The position numbers and the translations under genes were made by a program. A DNA stretch of 64,000 nt from Nageia nagi. Lineage: Eukaryota; Pinophyta. Each line of letters starts with the position of its first letter. The first letter of the stretch is position 1. The stretch is from positions 13,144,001 through 13,208,000 of the forward strand of contig JBITNC010000001.1 of assembly GCA_050084985.1 (NCBI GenBank). The letters are read 5' to 3'. Of the stretch, positions 22,130 through 34,539 are shown piece after piece. Under the pieces are notes generated by a model that was not told the origin of the DNA, ran no database searches, and saw nothing but the letters and a program-made list of their open reading frames with translations.

Positions 22130-24110
22130 GGCATCCTCATAGTCATTGCCCTCACCTCCACTGCGATCACTAGTCTCACCAATATCCTAACCTCTCTATG
22201 CTAATGATGAAGGTCTATCAATACTCCTCTCATACCCTATACCCTAATCTCTGATGATCCATGCCTATCATGAGAAGAAGTATTAGTAACACTCCTACTA
22301 GGAGCAATTATAGCCCTACCTCGACCTCTTTGTGCACTAGCATCATCTTATATCCCAGTGACTATCATTGAGGGAAGTGTATAGATGTTCAAAGGAATGT
22401 AGACTAGAGGAGGGATGGTATAATCCAAATTGGGTATATACATAGGAACACCCCCTAGCTAAGTGTTAGAAACTCCATGGTAGTAGTCCCTCTATCAGCA
22501 TATATCTCTGACAAAAGTATATGAGAATCTCTCTACCCTCGTTGCAATACCCCTTTGCTTATTTATTGGTGTAGGCAGTATATCATGTCTCATGCCATGT
22601 GCCTCTCATTCCTATACCTATCTCAATCCACCCTATATCAAATCTTATCCTCTTTTGAATTCCTAATCTGGTGTAATTAAGATCATAAGGACTCATTATC
22701 CTAGTATGACTTATCAAGTAATGATTGGGATTGTCCAAGTAGAAACTTGAGATCCTCAATATCACCATGTAGAGAATCATAAATACAAACCTATGGAGCT
22801 ACTCTACCCTCTTCTAGGACTCCCTCATCATGAGGTACATCCTTTTCTACTTGAACCTCCATATCTAAGATGTCCTCTATAGGATCCATCTCTACATCAT
22901 GCTCCTCCTTTATGATAGGTCCTACACTAGGATCCTCTACCCACTACTACACTTGATGACCTTAGTTGCTTGCTTCATCCTCCTCAAGATCAGCTTACCA
23001 CAAAGAAACAAAAACCTTCATAACTCCAAGATCATCCACATATACTTCCTCATCACTATCCTCATCCCTTGTAGGATCAAGCTCAGTATAAACAAAAAGC
23101 TTAAGACCCTCCATTAGAAGGGTGCCCTCTATTTGATACCTCACTTGAATATCTCAAAGTGAAAATAATCAATAAATTATATCCATAAACCACTAAGGAC
23201 TCTCACTTGCTTAATGTTTACAAGCTCTACCTCTAGCTTATCCCATACTAGATACAGATGATAGGATCAAAACCTGACATGATCAAGCATGAGATGGTTA
23301 AGCATTTCATGGTAGAAATGAATGTCTATAAGAATGCCATCAATAGGATAGATGTAAAATTCCTCCCTCCATCTCAAAATGCTTGCCAAATATTATGCAT
23401 GATCTATAAAACTAGGAATAGAAATTTGTGAGGACATGCAAAAAGAATGTGCTCATAAGCCCATGTCTGTAGTATGATGGTTATCGATAAAGAAGTATTA
23501 TGCCCCTATGAATAAAAAAATAACTCACTATAACATTGTGCCAACAAAGTGGTGGCTCAAGCAAATACAATATTATGTTGCATCATGTCTGCTATAATAG
23601 GAAACAATAACCATGGGAATAACCACTGCTTATGTCAAGTAAATCATAGCACTAGATCGATCCCATCAAAAAGGAGAACCTAATACTCCCCTATTATTCA
23701 TCATGGTAATACTAAAAATACTTGATCTAACCTGAGCTGATCTTATACATGACCATATTAACCTTATCATATCCATACAAATAGGATACAATAAGCTTAG
23801 CATCACCCCTATCGATGATGTGTTGAATCTGCTAGCCATGAATAGGCAAGCAATAGAGATAATGGATGTTCTCCATTATGATAATCATATCCCCTACTAG
23901 AATATGGAAAGTAGAAGTGGTAGAGTCCCACCTCTCTAGTAATGCTACAATAAGAGGTTACTACCAGTAAATGCAACCCATGTAAGGTCTAACTCCAAAA
24001 CCCACACTTTGAAAAAAGGTGTGGTCCATAGTAGTGAGAAATAGATGTCCTTCCTTAAGTATGGTGGGAGAATGATCTCTATAGTCAAAAATATCTTGAA
24101 CCTAAAGCAA
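22130..24110 (-). pseudogene. PMD protein remnant, antisense in element A
   Basis: Minus-strand translation starts around SPTILKEGHLFLTTMDHTFF and gives LIVALLERWDSTTSTFHILV, then GDMIIIMENIHYLYCLPIHG. This is the signature start of the plant mobile domain (ERW, STFH, GDMxIxMxxxxxLxxLPIxG). Later, LQTWAYEHILFACPHKF at about 23400-23470 matches the conserved LQxWAYEH region of PMD proteins. Acidic stretches (RDEDSDEEVYVDD; EEHDVEMDPIEDILDMEV) follow at about 23090-22800. Stops and shifts are frequent. The gene is antisense to element A and converges with its pol, with its 5' end about 1.4 kb from the 3' LTR. It keeps more of the domain than the copies in B and C. Confidence 0.78.
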
Positions 24111-24679
24111 ATAATAAACTAAGCTAGATCAAAAAAAATTACTTAAGGGTCGAACATCAATGACCAAGAAACCAAGTTACTAAGTCATCAACATCTATTG
24201 GCTAAATATCGATTACCTTAAAACTCTTCAGTTCTAGCTGGCAAATCTGGCTGAAAAAACCCTAAAAGTCTAAAAAACATAAAAAATAGCCTATTTATGA
24301 AATCTAAATGGTCAAAAATATGTTAACTATGAAAATAACTAATCCTACAGTTTTCATTTTTTAATTTTGGCTATAAAAATGGATTATTAACCAAAAAATT
24401 TAAAAAAGGATTTAAAAATTGTACCTCATCCTTGATTAGCCTCATTTGGATAGCTAGTCTCCTCCTTGATGGCTTGTTGACTCATAAAAAATGATAATTT
24501 GGCTAAATAGGGAGACAACCAGGGAAAAAGTGTGACAAGCTAGCAAGAGATTTGAAAAATAGTAAAAGAAAAGTGAGAAAATGATAACTCACCTTTTCTT
24601 TTCATTTGACTCATGACCTTGAATGTTGATAATTTTAGTTCATATGCTAACGATTGACATGGAATGCCAACAACTAGGA

Positions 24680-25500
24680 CCAAATACCGATGACCCTTAA
24701 AAAATTAAAATTTTAAAAAATAATTACAAAATACTCAAGCCCTCCTTCTAGTATCTCATTATGAGTTCTAGATGTGGTAACATAAAAATATACAAATATA
24801 TAAATAAAATACAAAAAATATTTAAACCCTCTTTTTAGCACCTCATCATGGATCCTTGACAAGGCAATATTATGAAAATATCCCTTCATGATTCATTCAT
24901 GGGATAATCATCTTTATATACCCCCCATCATTAATCTTTGATGAGCTTGAAAAAAAAATGAATAAAAATTGTGTCAAAGATAAAATGAGCAAGCCTTCTG
25001 CTTATCACTTAGACCAATACAACATGTTTTGGAAAAACTAACACTTATGAGTAATCCAATATTTGAAAAATTAACTTGACTAAATACATAGTATGAACTT
25101 TTGCACAAGATCATCATGTAACCCCACTCCTAAGACAAAGAGCAGAATAATCAAATCAATTGTATTTGTAAAGTAAGATTATTTATCACATACTAGCTTA
25201 GACATATGGAGATGAGCTAGAGCATCATCACATACCTACCATATAACAACATTTGGTATAGTAATACACATAAGTTTTGCTTTGATAATGCAATGCCACT
25301 ATTTTCAAAATAATTCAAACATAAAAGATCAAAAATAGCTTTAATCATGATTCAAGCAATTAAATTTACCTTATTCTAAATAATAGGTCAATCCAAAACA
25401 TTGACTAGAGTCAAAAATACATGTTAAGAAACTTGAATACACCCACCTTTAGAAAGGTAAATTTTTTAATTATCCATTGCTTACAATTAGCAGATAATTC
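24680..25500 (+). repeat. 3' UTR of element A
   Basis: Non-coding sequence that aligns with parts of 9150-10051 (the same order of CTCATNATGAG-type words, the same block ending CACCCACCTTTAGAAAGGTA, and the same approach to the polypurine tract). It has one copy of the block that is duplicated in the left copy. Confidence 0.65.
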
Positions 25501-25514
25501 AAAAAGGGGAAAAA
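25501..25514 (+). other. Polypurine tract before right LTR of element A
   Basis: AAAAAGGGGAAAAA directly precedes TGTAGATATCC, matching the tract at 10052-10065. Confidence 0.8.
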
Positions 25515-26327
25515 TGTAGATATCCAAAAATGATCCCTCTTTCAAAAGTTAGAATAAGGACATAAAAATAAAGCATTATTATAAAAGTTATAATAAAAGC
25601 AAAATGCTAGCATTTGACTCTGAGCATCAACAACCCATACCAAACTTGGCATCCAACACCCAAATGTTGACAACTTTATGATTGGAAAAATCAAAAAAAA
25701 AAATGGGAAGTTGTTAAATGAATTCTCCAAAAATCTATGGATTAATGATGAATCATCACCAATCCTATACATTCGAGCACTATATCATTACCATGAAAAG
25801 TTTGGATAAGATTTTTTATATTGATTTTTGTCTCCAAAATGAAAACTTCTTCCATTTCCTCAATCTATAAATAAAACCTTCAACATTAAAGAAAAGGACC
25901 TGAATTTGAAGAAAGAGAACTTTGTCAAAATCCACTTAAAAATTTTGAAGAGTTAAGTACTTTGTTTATGCACTTATTCATGTTTAAGGTTTACTAAGGC
26001 AATAACAACAAAGGAACATGAGACTGAGAAAAAATGAAGAGATGAGATTCAATGAGAAACACACTCCAATTACAAAAATGCCAATGACTACATATCGAAT
26101 ACCAATGATTGGATATAAATTTTAGTGACTTCATCCAGAACATTGGTGACTTTGTAAAAGCCCAAGAGGCTCTAAATTACCATTTTTTAAAAGCCCTTAT
26201 GGTAAGTCACACCAAATCTAGATATTCATAACTATACATATGACTTCTACCTAAGAGTAATAAAACACATATTTATTATGATATCATTTTTCTTATTTGC
26301 TAATAGGGTTTCTTTTTATGTAGTACA
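25515..26327 (+). repeat. Right (3') LTR of element A (813 bp)
   Basis: It starts TGTAGATATCC and ends TATGTAGTACA, and is homologous along its length to 10066-11090, with a shared CTATAAATA (25865-25873) and AATAAA (26260-26265). It is strongly diverged from the left LTR, so the pair is old, or the two derive from different copies joined by recombination. Confidence 0.75.
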
Positions 26328-26339
26328 CATAAGACCAAT

Positions 26340-27158
26340 ATTATGAACAAATTAGGTACTAAGAAAGTATGATTTCAAGAACTCATAATCAAAGAACTAC
26401 CATTGGAAAGTCGATATCCAAACCTCGATGAACATCATAGGATAGAAAATATGACCTAGGAATTATTAGAAACATTATTCAATGAATGCAAAATCTCAAG
26501 AAGCTTATAATAAACTTACTATTGATAAAACTCATATGTTTAAGTAATTTGCACAATTTATCAAAAAGGAGAATTTAATAATCATACTAAACTAATTTGA
26601 TACCTATTGGAATAAAGCTAAGAAAGGTTTTATGAATGTATGCATCAGAAAAATTGATAAAACTTGTAAATGATGACCTATTCTCATTCATGCTAAGTTC
26701 AATAGAAGGCTTTCAAACAATATTATGATTGATTAAGGTGTTGACATTAATTTCATGTCGATTGATACTTGGCAGAAGTTAGGATTCCCATCATTACAAC
26801 CACCAACCCAAAGTTTTATAATGGAATATGGGATACTAATCAAACCCAAAGGAATACTGAAAGACATCTTGGTGTCCTTTATGGGTGTTGAATCATGAGT
26901 AGACTTTGATATTATTTATATGGTTGGTGATAATCTACACTACATTATTAGATATCAAATGGTTCATCGATAATAAAATAATTATTAATATTAAAACCTA
27001 GGAAATGATCATCTCTAATGATGAATCCTATGTACATTACCCCTTGGATAAAGGGATGGAATATACATACACTAACTTTGTAAGTTTCAACAACAACAAT
27101 TCTTAAAACTTATTAAGGATTAACAACCTTTATACCATGACTACTAGAAAAGAATTAA
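26340..27158 (+). pseudogene. Retroelement protease-region remnant (element E, left part)
   Basis: On plus, VDINFMSIDTWQKLGFPSLQ, then GILKDILVSFMGVES and VDFDIIYMV fit the aspartic-protease and linker region of plant Ty3 elements (usual form: a D-S/T-G-like start, NVMSxxTxxxLG, then PxGxLKDVxVxVxGV and FxVDFxVxxM). The catalytic triplet is not preserved. It is cut off at 27158 by element D. More gypsy sequence on the same strand resumes at 33314, so both sides probably belonged to one or two older elements. Confidence 0.6.
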
Positions 27159-27893
27159 ATTGATTTGTAATCACCAAATGCTTATAGCATACATGGACCC
27201 TCATTTATATATTTGAATGAAAAGATATTCACCATTATGATATTCATTGAATTGCATATAAATTCAAAATTGTATAATGTAAAACTACAAATTAACAATC
27301 TCAATTACACATAATAAATCAACACAATGATTTACCTTGGTTCACCCAATGTGGGCTAATCTAACATAGAATTGGATCCTTCTCTTCTCATTATCTATGG
27401 ACATTACAATATTACATGCATATAGAGAAATACCATCATAATAATGGCAATACCATCTCCTACAACACTACTGCAATATCCTATAGCAAGAAGAATAACT
27501 TTAGAACTACAAAAATTCTAGGATGTCTGTTAGTCTTTCTTCAAATCTTTACAATCCCAAAACCCAAAAACTCTCTAAGATAAGAATTTTTTTTAAGAAT
27601 CAAGAGAGTAGCACACCTTTAAATAGGCATGGAAACATTTCCAAGATGCTGGTTGATGATCCTAAACCACTCAACTATCTAAATTGTTGATGCCCCTTCA
27701 AATTCCACTATTGACTCATTAAAATGAAGGCTATTAATGGCCTAAAAATAGTATACTTAAGTTGTTAATAGTATGGTATTTATCACTAATCACCTCCAAA
27801 TTTCATTCTTTGATCAATCTTCAAGCATAGATACCTTTGGAATGAGTACTACTCTTATAGAGATCAACCTGATATGATCCAATTCGGATCACA
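27159..27893 (-). repeat. 3' LTR of element D
   Basis: Direct repeat of 32580-33313, sharing long blocks such as ATTCACCATTATGA, ACTACAAATTAACAATCTCA and TAGAGAAATACCATCA on plus. On minus it starts TGTGATCC after the polypurine tract AGGGAGG. The low end has drifted (TTGATTTGTAATC against TGTGATCTGTAATC). Confidence 0.85.
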
Positions 27894-28121
27894 CCTCCCT
27901 AATGAGAAGGCATTTGGTCCCATAAATGCATATATGAGGATACAACTCCTCAACCCTAGACTTGTCCATCTAATTGGCTTTATTAGGATTATGTCCTTTT
28001 AATCCAACCAACCACAGCTTTGTCTCACCTCTCTTGTAGCATGAACCTTCTTTTGTAATATGGAATCCTCCTTGAGTTCATCCATAGTATTAAAAACTAA
28101 GTCATCAAGAAATGGCAAAAT

Positions 28122-29170
28122 CTAATTTGAACCTGCTTCATATTCAATCAACATAGATGGCTCATACAATTTCAAATTCTCTATAGTCACAATCCAATAG
28201 ATGTTCATATATGTTGGTAGATTAAATCTAAAAGCATTCTCACTCACTTGCTCCATAATCTCAAATGATCCATATCTTATAGGTTTCAACTTCTTGGCTA
28301 GTCCTTGCAACATCTCCTTACTAATATGCAACCAAACATGGTCTTCCACATGAAACTTATGGTCAACTCAATGCTTATTATGTCTCATATTTTACTTGAC
28401 TTGGCTTGTCTTAAGTTGCTCTTGGATTTTCAGATGAATTTGCCTAATCATTTCAACAAACCTTTTAATGTACTTTTCATCTTTCTCAAGTGAATATCCT
28501 TCTTCTTTTGTTTTCCAAATACACAATCAAAAGATGAAAGTGGTAAATAACCAAAACAAGTCTCAAAATGACTCTTATTAATGGAAGAATGAATTTCCCT
28601 ATTGTATGAATGTTGGATATATTCAAGATGTTCATCCCAAGATTTAGGATGCTTTCCATAATAACCCCTAAAGAGTTGAACCACTTTCCTATTCATCACC
28701 TTGGTTTTTCCATCTATTTGAGGATGAAAGGTAGTACTCCTCTTCAACCTTGTATCCATCTCTTCCCACAAATATGTCCAAAAATTGCCCAAAAATATAT
28801 TATCTCTATCTAAAAAAATAGAAGTGGGCAATCCAAAATGAACCCAAACATGAGAAAAGAATAAATTTGTAGCATCTTATCCCATTATATTCTTCTTACA
28901 TGGAATCAAAATACACATCTTACTAGATCGATCTACAACAATAAATAGATAGTCATGACCTTTCTTGGTCATAGGCAATACTCCCACAAAATCCATGGAA
29001 ATATAATCCCAAGGACATTAAGATATTGGAAGTGGCTAATACAAACCTAATTTCATGTTACTTGGCTTGCTAGTGTAACATAAAGAACACCCCCTTATGT
29101 ACTTGGTAACTTGATCTTGCATCTTTGGATAATATACATACCTTTGCAAATGGTACAATGCCTTTTTAAC
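28122..29170 (-). pseudogene. Integrase remnant, element D
   Basis: Two open pieces carry the domain. 28448-28831 has TSIFLDRDNIFLGNFWTYLW (core with the second Asp), then RSTTFHPQIDGKTKVMNRKV (NG-E region, with the catalytic Glu replaced by Lys) and HLEYIQHSYNREIHSSI. 28122-28349 has the C-terminal module, VWLHISKEMLQGLAKKLKP then YGSFEIMEQVSENAFRFNLP (GPF/Y-type) and VENLKLYE-like IENLKLYE. Further upstream, around 28900-29170, the zinc-finger and linker region is present but broken. In element order it is the last pol domain before the 3' LTR. Confidence 0.88.
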
Positions 29171-29639
29171 TCCAAAATATCCCATAATCTTTGAAGTATG
29201 TGCTTCTCTAATCAATCCAATACTTTCACCTATAGGTACACATAATGTATTAAAATGATAAGGAATTCAATTTTGCAAATTAAAATCATCCAAACCCTCA
29301 TACTTGGACCTAGATGAAGATAATTTCTTATACACCTCTTCAAAGTCAAGATCCTACACATATGCCTCTAAAAATGACTCTGAAAGAAAAGGAAGAGATT
29401 TTAGCACTAAGAGGGAACTCACTGGCCCATATTTGCATATTTTTAACAACCTAAAATCAATGTTTCATGTTGTTAATTAGTAGAATTTATAGGTATAGGT
29501 GGTCAAGAAAGCATGTAAACAACCTTATTCTATGTTCCTTTCTTATATTTGATCACAAGATGAAAAAATTGCAGTAAACCCATCCATATATAGTGTTTAG
29601 TTTGTTGCAATTTTGATTGAGTTTGTAAGTACTTTAATG

Positions 29640-30760
29640 GTTGATGATTAGTATGAATGATTATTTCTTTTCCCATTAAGTAATATTTTTATTTATAATA
29701 GCTTGAACTAATGCATACATTTCCTTATCATAAGTAGGATATTTCAAAATGGCCCCACTAAATATTTTAGAATGATAGAAAATTAAGTTAGCACCTTGTA
29801 ACAAAATGGCCCCTATGGCAAAGTCACTTGCATCAATATCCACTTCAAATGGCTTATGCAATCAATAAAGGCTAGCATGAGCACACTAACAATCTTTTTC
29901 TTCAACGTATCAAAATATGTTTATTGTTGTTTCCCCCATTGGAACACTTGCCTCCTATTGGTTACATCATGTAAAGATGAAGCAATATGAGAAAAATCAA
30001 TAATAAACTTCTCAAATATTGGATAGCACCTACAAAACTCCTCACTTAAGTTACATTAGTTTTCTTTGACCAATCTACTATAGCACTTATTTTACTAGGA
30101 TCTATCTTAAGTTGATAACATGGTCCAAATACACCAAATACTCTTTGCCAAACTCATATTTAGACATTTTCAACAACTTCTTCCTATGCAAAACTTGAAA
30201 CACTTGTTTAATATGGAAAACATGTTCTTCCCAAGTAGAACTATAAATAATAAAATCATCCAAGTATGCAATAACAAAAGAATCAATAAATGGATGAAGC
30301 ACATCATTCATTACCCTCATAAATGTGGTTGGTGTATTGCACAAACCAAATGGCAAAACAAGCCACTCAAATAGGCCTTTTCTTGTCTTAAAAATGGTAT
30401 TTTAAATTTTCTCCTCCTTGATTTGAACTTGGTGATACCAACTCCTCAAGTTCAACTTAGTAAATAATCTTGCCCCTTGCAATTGATCCAAAATATCATC
30501 TATCTGAGGTAAAGGATAGCAACTTTTGATGGTCATTTTATTAAGTGCTCTATAGTCAACACATATCCTCCAAGTTTAATATTTTTTGGGAACCATAATA
30601 ACCTATGATCCACATGTAGATGTACTTGGTCTAATCACACTTTAATCAACCAACTCTTGAATTTGCCTCTTTATCTCCTCTAGCTCCAAAATTGATTACC
30701 GATACAAAGCTATATTGGGAAATGAAGCATCAAGTAACAACTAAATATCATGTTGTATAT
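29640..30760 (-). pseudogene. Reverse transcriptase and RNase H remnants, element D
   Basis: An open piece at 30102-30356 reads MPFGLCNTPTTFMRVMNDVL, then AYLDDFIIYSSTWEEHVFHI with the catalytic YLDD box kept. Its end, EFGKEYLVYLDHVI, is the connection region. The RNase H piece (29676-29861) reads FEVDIDASDFAIGAILLQG then YPTYDKEMYALVQAI, preserving the first catalytic Asp and the Glu. The N-terminal RT part (30360-30760) is more broken. Confidence 0.9.
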
Positions 30761-30839
30761 CCCACATAAGAGGTAATCCTTGTGGCTCTATAAATAAATT
30801 AGTAAACTTTCAAACTAATTTTTGCATCTATTCTTCCCT

Positions 30840-31500
30840 TTTTCACTTTGTTAATAGCCTAAAACCAATGTTGCACATTGTTGATAGTGTGAGATTCACC
30901 TCACCAAAAGATTTGATTTTCAACATGATCAACATAAACATTTTAGAAGCATTTACAAAGTATTTTACCTGATTGGCAATGACCAATGGTATCTTTTTCT
31001 TATTGTTATGTGCACTTAAAAGAAACACCTTTCCATCTTTCACCAATCACAACTTGTTCAATCTTTTAAAATAAATAGCATCTTTTTTCCATATATAAGG
31101 GTTACCAAGAATAACATCACAACTATCTAAAGGAACAACATCAACCATAAATTCATCAATGTAATTTGCATAAATAGAAAATTTCAACTTACATTATTTA
31201 GTGACTTGCAAACTAGCATTGCGATGCACCCAACCCAAAGGATATGGATTTGGATGGTTGAAAGTTTCCAATCCCAAATTACTTACCATAGATTCTGAAA
31301 TCAAATTTGCTTGAGAAATTGAATAAATAATGCAATCCACTCTCATTTTCTTAATTTGGATTTTTAGGTGGAATAAATGAATTCTTTGTTCTTTAATGTC
31401 TTGATATTCTTCAACCTTTTGAATGGCTAAACAATTTAGTTTCTCATCAACATTTGAACTTCCGTCAACATCCTCACATTTAAGAACCATAGCTTTAGTT
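30840..31500 (-). pseudogene. Protease region remnant, element D
   Basis: The open piece at 31194-31490 includes EKLNCLAIQKVEEYQ, then LFHLKIQIKKMRVDCIIYSI and SQANLISESMVSNLGLETF. This is the retroviral-type aspartic protease, in which VDCIIYSIS stands where an active element has a D-S/T-G triplet, so the catalytic site is degraded. A second piece (30843-31046) carries the linker to RT. Confidence 0.75.
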
Positions 31501-32563
31501 TTCTCCTTACTTTTTTTCTTATATGGATGTAATTATAGATGAAGTTTCCAAAATTTATCATCAACATGACCATATTTATCATAATTATTACAATGCTTAT
31601 TATCACCTTCTTTCTTTTTCAAAGTATTATCGATCTTAATTTCTTGCTTACCTTTTCCTTTATCTTGTGATCCCCTTTAATTAGAAGCCTTCTTGGATTC
31701 ATTATATTGTCTTTTTGCTTTACCATCCTCCTTTATGTATTACACTTGCACATACACTTGATTAATATTAGTAGGATTAAACAACATGATAGTCTTTTAC
31801 AAATGACTATGCAAACCTCCAATATACTTCATTAATGTTTGAGGATATTTTAGTAAAACCCCAAGTAAAGTAGCTTGTTTCCTAAATTTTTTAGTATATT
31901 CTTAAATTTTTTGACCTCTTTATTGTCTAAATAATTACCATTTCATCAATTATTTATTATGATATTCCAATGGATAAAATTCATCTTTTAACAAGTTCTT
32001 AGATTCAACCCAAGAAGATACTTCTGATAAGTGTTTATGACTAAGAGAATCTACATGGCTTTCCCTCCAAATTAAAGCATATCCACCTATATTTAATCTA
32101 GAAAAAGAGATTTTATTAACATCATTTATAACACCATGAATTTGAAAATAAACCTCCAATTGTTTAACTTTTCCACATCAACCTCTCTACCAAAAGTAGG
32201 AATTTCCACTTTAGCCTCCACCTTGAATGGAACTTAATTTGATGAATATGATGAATCAAATCTGTCAACTTCATTTTTTTGCCTCTTATTGATATTTACA
32301 TTTTGTCCAATAGCCAACAACTAATCCAAACAAGATAAATGATTCACCATTGCCAAAAATATTCTTTCAAAATTGGCATCTAACATGGTACAAATAATAG
32401 ACTGTTGCTCCTCCAAATCATCCATTTTAGTCACTTTACACCTTTGATCAATATTAGGATCCTCTGAAATCAATTCTAATCTTTGAGATCTCCTCCTAAA
32501 CATCAAAAACAACACCATTAATAGCCTGAAATTCGTAAAATTATGGCCCCAAATTTTGTGCAC
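31500..32563 (-). pseudogene. gag: gag remnant, element D
   Basis: The first open piece (32321-32563) starts just inside the primer site; a second (31950-32159) reads MEVYFQIHGVINDVNKISFS then RLNIGGYALIWRESHVD, the capsid-like part (usual form: I.....VKLATLKLKGGAxxWWE). Close to 31560 a degraded zinc knuckle with a Cys-Asn-Asn-Tyr...His pattern can be made out. Stops separate the pieces. Confidence 0.7.
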
Positions 32564-32567
32564 ACAA

Positions 32568-32579
32568 GCTCTAATACCA
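32568..32579 (-). other. Primer-binding site of element D (initiator Met tRNA type)
   Basis: On minus TGGTATTAGAGC follows the LTR end. It differs by one base from TGGTATCAGAGC, the standard plant site complementary to the 3' end of initiator methionine tRNA. Confidence 0.9.
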
Positions 32580-33313
32580 TGTGATCTGTAATCATCAAAT
32601 TATTATAACATACTTGGATCATCACTTACAAATTTGAATGAAAAATATTCACCATTATGAGACCCATCAAATTGCCTATAAATTCAAAATTACACAATGT
32701 AAAACTACAAATTAACAATCTCAATCACACACAATAATATCAATACAATGATTTACCCTAGTTCACTCAATGTTTGCTAATCTAGCATGTAATTAGAGCC
32801 TGCTCTTCTCATTGTCTATGGATATTACAATATTACATGCATATAGAGAAATACCATCAAAATAATGGCAATACCATCTCCTACAACACTATACTACAAT
32901 CTCCTATAACAAGAAGAACAACTTCATAACTACAAAAATTTTGGAATAACTCGGTCTTCCTTCAAATCTTTACAATCCCAAAACACTAAAACTCTCTAAG
33001 ATAAGATTTTTTTTAATAATCAAGAGAGTAGCATGCCCTCAAATAGGCCTAGAAATATCTCCAAGATGTCAGTTGATGATCCTAAATTGCTCAATTATTT
33101 GAACCATTGATGCCCCTTCAAATTCCATTGCTAACTCATCAAAATAAAGGTTGTTAACGGCCTAAAAATATTAGACTTAAGTTTTTAATGATATGGTTTT
33201 TGTCACCAATAACCTCCAAATTTTAGTCTTCAATCAATATCTAAGCACATATACCTCTAGAATGAGTACTACTCCTATAGAGATCAACTTGACATGATCA
33301 AATTCGGATCACA
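32580..33313 (-). repeat. 5' LTR of element D (734 bp)
   Basis: It is bounded by TGTGATCC at 33313 (minus start) and GATCACA at 32580, adjacent to the primer site. It is homologous to 27159-27893, with many substitutions and small indels. Confidence 0.88.
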
Positions 33314-34200
33314 AATGGATTTCTAAATTACATAATTCCTACAGTGAAGGGATAACTAGCATTTCATAATGGTTATTCCAAAGAAGATTTAGAAGTTACT
33401 AACTTACTATGGAATGCATGAGATTACAAAGTCATGAATAAATAATCTTACATCACTCATCATCATGTGTTTAAGATCACCAAGGATATTTTTCATGATG
33501 CCCTACCAAAATACAATTACTTGATGAACCTTGAAGTTTTTCTACAACAAATGGAAGATATTTTTAAATATTTAAGGGATACAATCAAGGCACTTGATGA
33601 TAACCTATTAGTCACTGCTAACTGATGGTGGAACTCACAAAAAAATCCATGAAAAAATGGAATGATATTAGGAAATACATCAAACTCTACTTCAAAAAAA
33701 AAAAAAAAAATACATAATAATTTTTAAGGAGTTTTTTGTGGTAATGCCAACCTCCTACATCACATTTGACAATGCAAATTAATCTAGAGTCACTAGAATA
33801 TTACTTCACCACTTGTCACATTCATTTATTTGTTTGGACATTAGATATGATTCCCAAAGCTTGGTACATACAATAGGAACTTCATAAAGGTACTTCTTAT
33901 TGGCATGAATTAAAGGATGAATTTATAAAATCTTTCTCATGCTCAAGTGAAGACCTAAGTATTCATACCAAATTACTATAGATACAAAAATTCCTATTTA
34001 TACCACTCCCCATTGCCAATAACTATCAAATAGTAAACCCTAAAATCCCTTCTAACTACATACAAGATTGGCTACTTTCCTTGTGGTGGTGAAGACCAAA
34101 AAAAGTAACTTAAATCATGGTGATATTGAGGATAAAACCAAGAATCTTAAATAGATATGGAAGAAGGAGATCAAATCGTAATCATTAAGAAAGAATTACA
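33314..34200 (+). pseudogene. gag-like remnant of element E
   Basis: Plus-strand pieces such as LDMIPKAWYIQ and GTSYWHELKDEFIKSFSCSS resemble the capsid region of plant Ty3 elements (usual form: LDTIPKxWYxxxELRRGTxxWxxLxxxFxxTF). Code before it is too decayed to name. A run of 16 A lies at 33694-33709. It lies upstream of the RT of element E, as expected for gag, although a protease-like remnant is found still further upstream (26.7-27.0 kb), so more than one element may be represented. Confidence 0.5.
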
Positions 34201-34539
34201 TCATATGATCATGAGATAAAAACTAGAAAAATTAACATCGAATCAATAACATCTCCAAAAATGGAAATTTATGGTGATTACTAGATATTATTGGAGGTTA
34301 ATAAGATCATCAAAATTTTTGTAGAATACCAAGATTTATTTTCATAAGATTATGCTAACTTGAAAGAGATAAAAAAGGAAAATGGGATAATATAAATTAG
34401 ATTGAAATTTGAATGCAAACCTTGAAAGAAAAAATCATATTGATTAAATCCTAACATTAAAAGTAAGGTTAAAGTAAGCATTAATAAAATGCTCAATACT
34501 AGAATCATTTCTCTAATAGATAATATTGATTGGATTAGT

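Larger units (their letters stand above)
27159..33313 (-). mobile_element. Element D: Ty3/gypsy retrotransposon with both LTRs (6.2 kb)
   Basis: Full-length but inactive element on minus: 5' LTR 32580-33313, primer site 32568-32579, gag, protease, RT, RNase H, integrase, polypurine tract next to 27893, 3' LTR 27159-27893. LTR ends are TGTGATC...GATCACA in the 5' copy. Pol order (RT-RNase H-integrase) and the single RNase H fit Ty3/gypsy, perhaps a chromovirus-like lineage, but no chromodomain was identified. LTRs differ at many positions. No clear target duplication was seen. Confidence 0.9.

Noticed and set aside
27159-27163. Target-site duplication for element D
   Set aside because: Bases next to the two LTR ends (ATTAA and AATGG) do not match; the left LTR end has drifted, so none is claimed.
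33694-33709. Run of 16 A as a possible LINE or processed-gene tail
   Set aside because: Gag-like code continues on both sides on the same strand, and no target duplication or upstream retrogene was seen.
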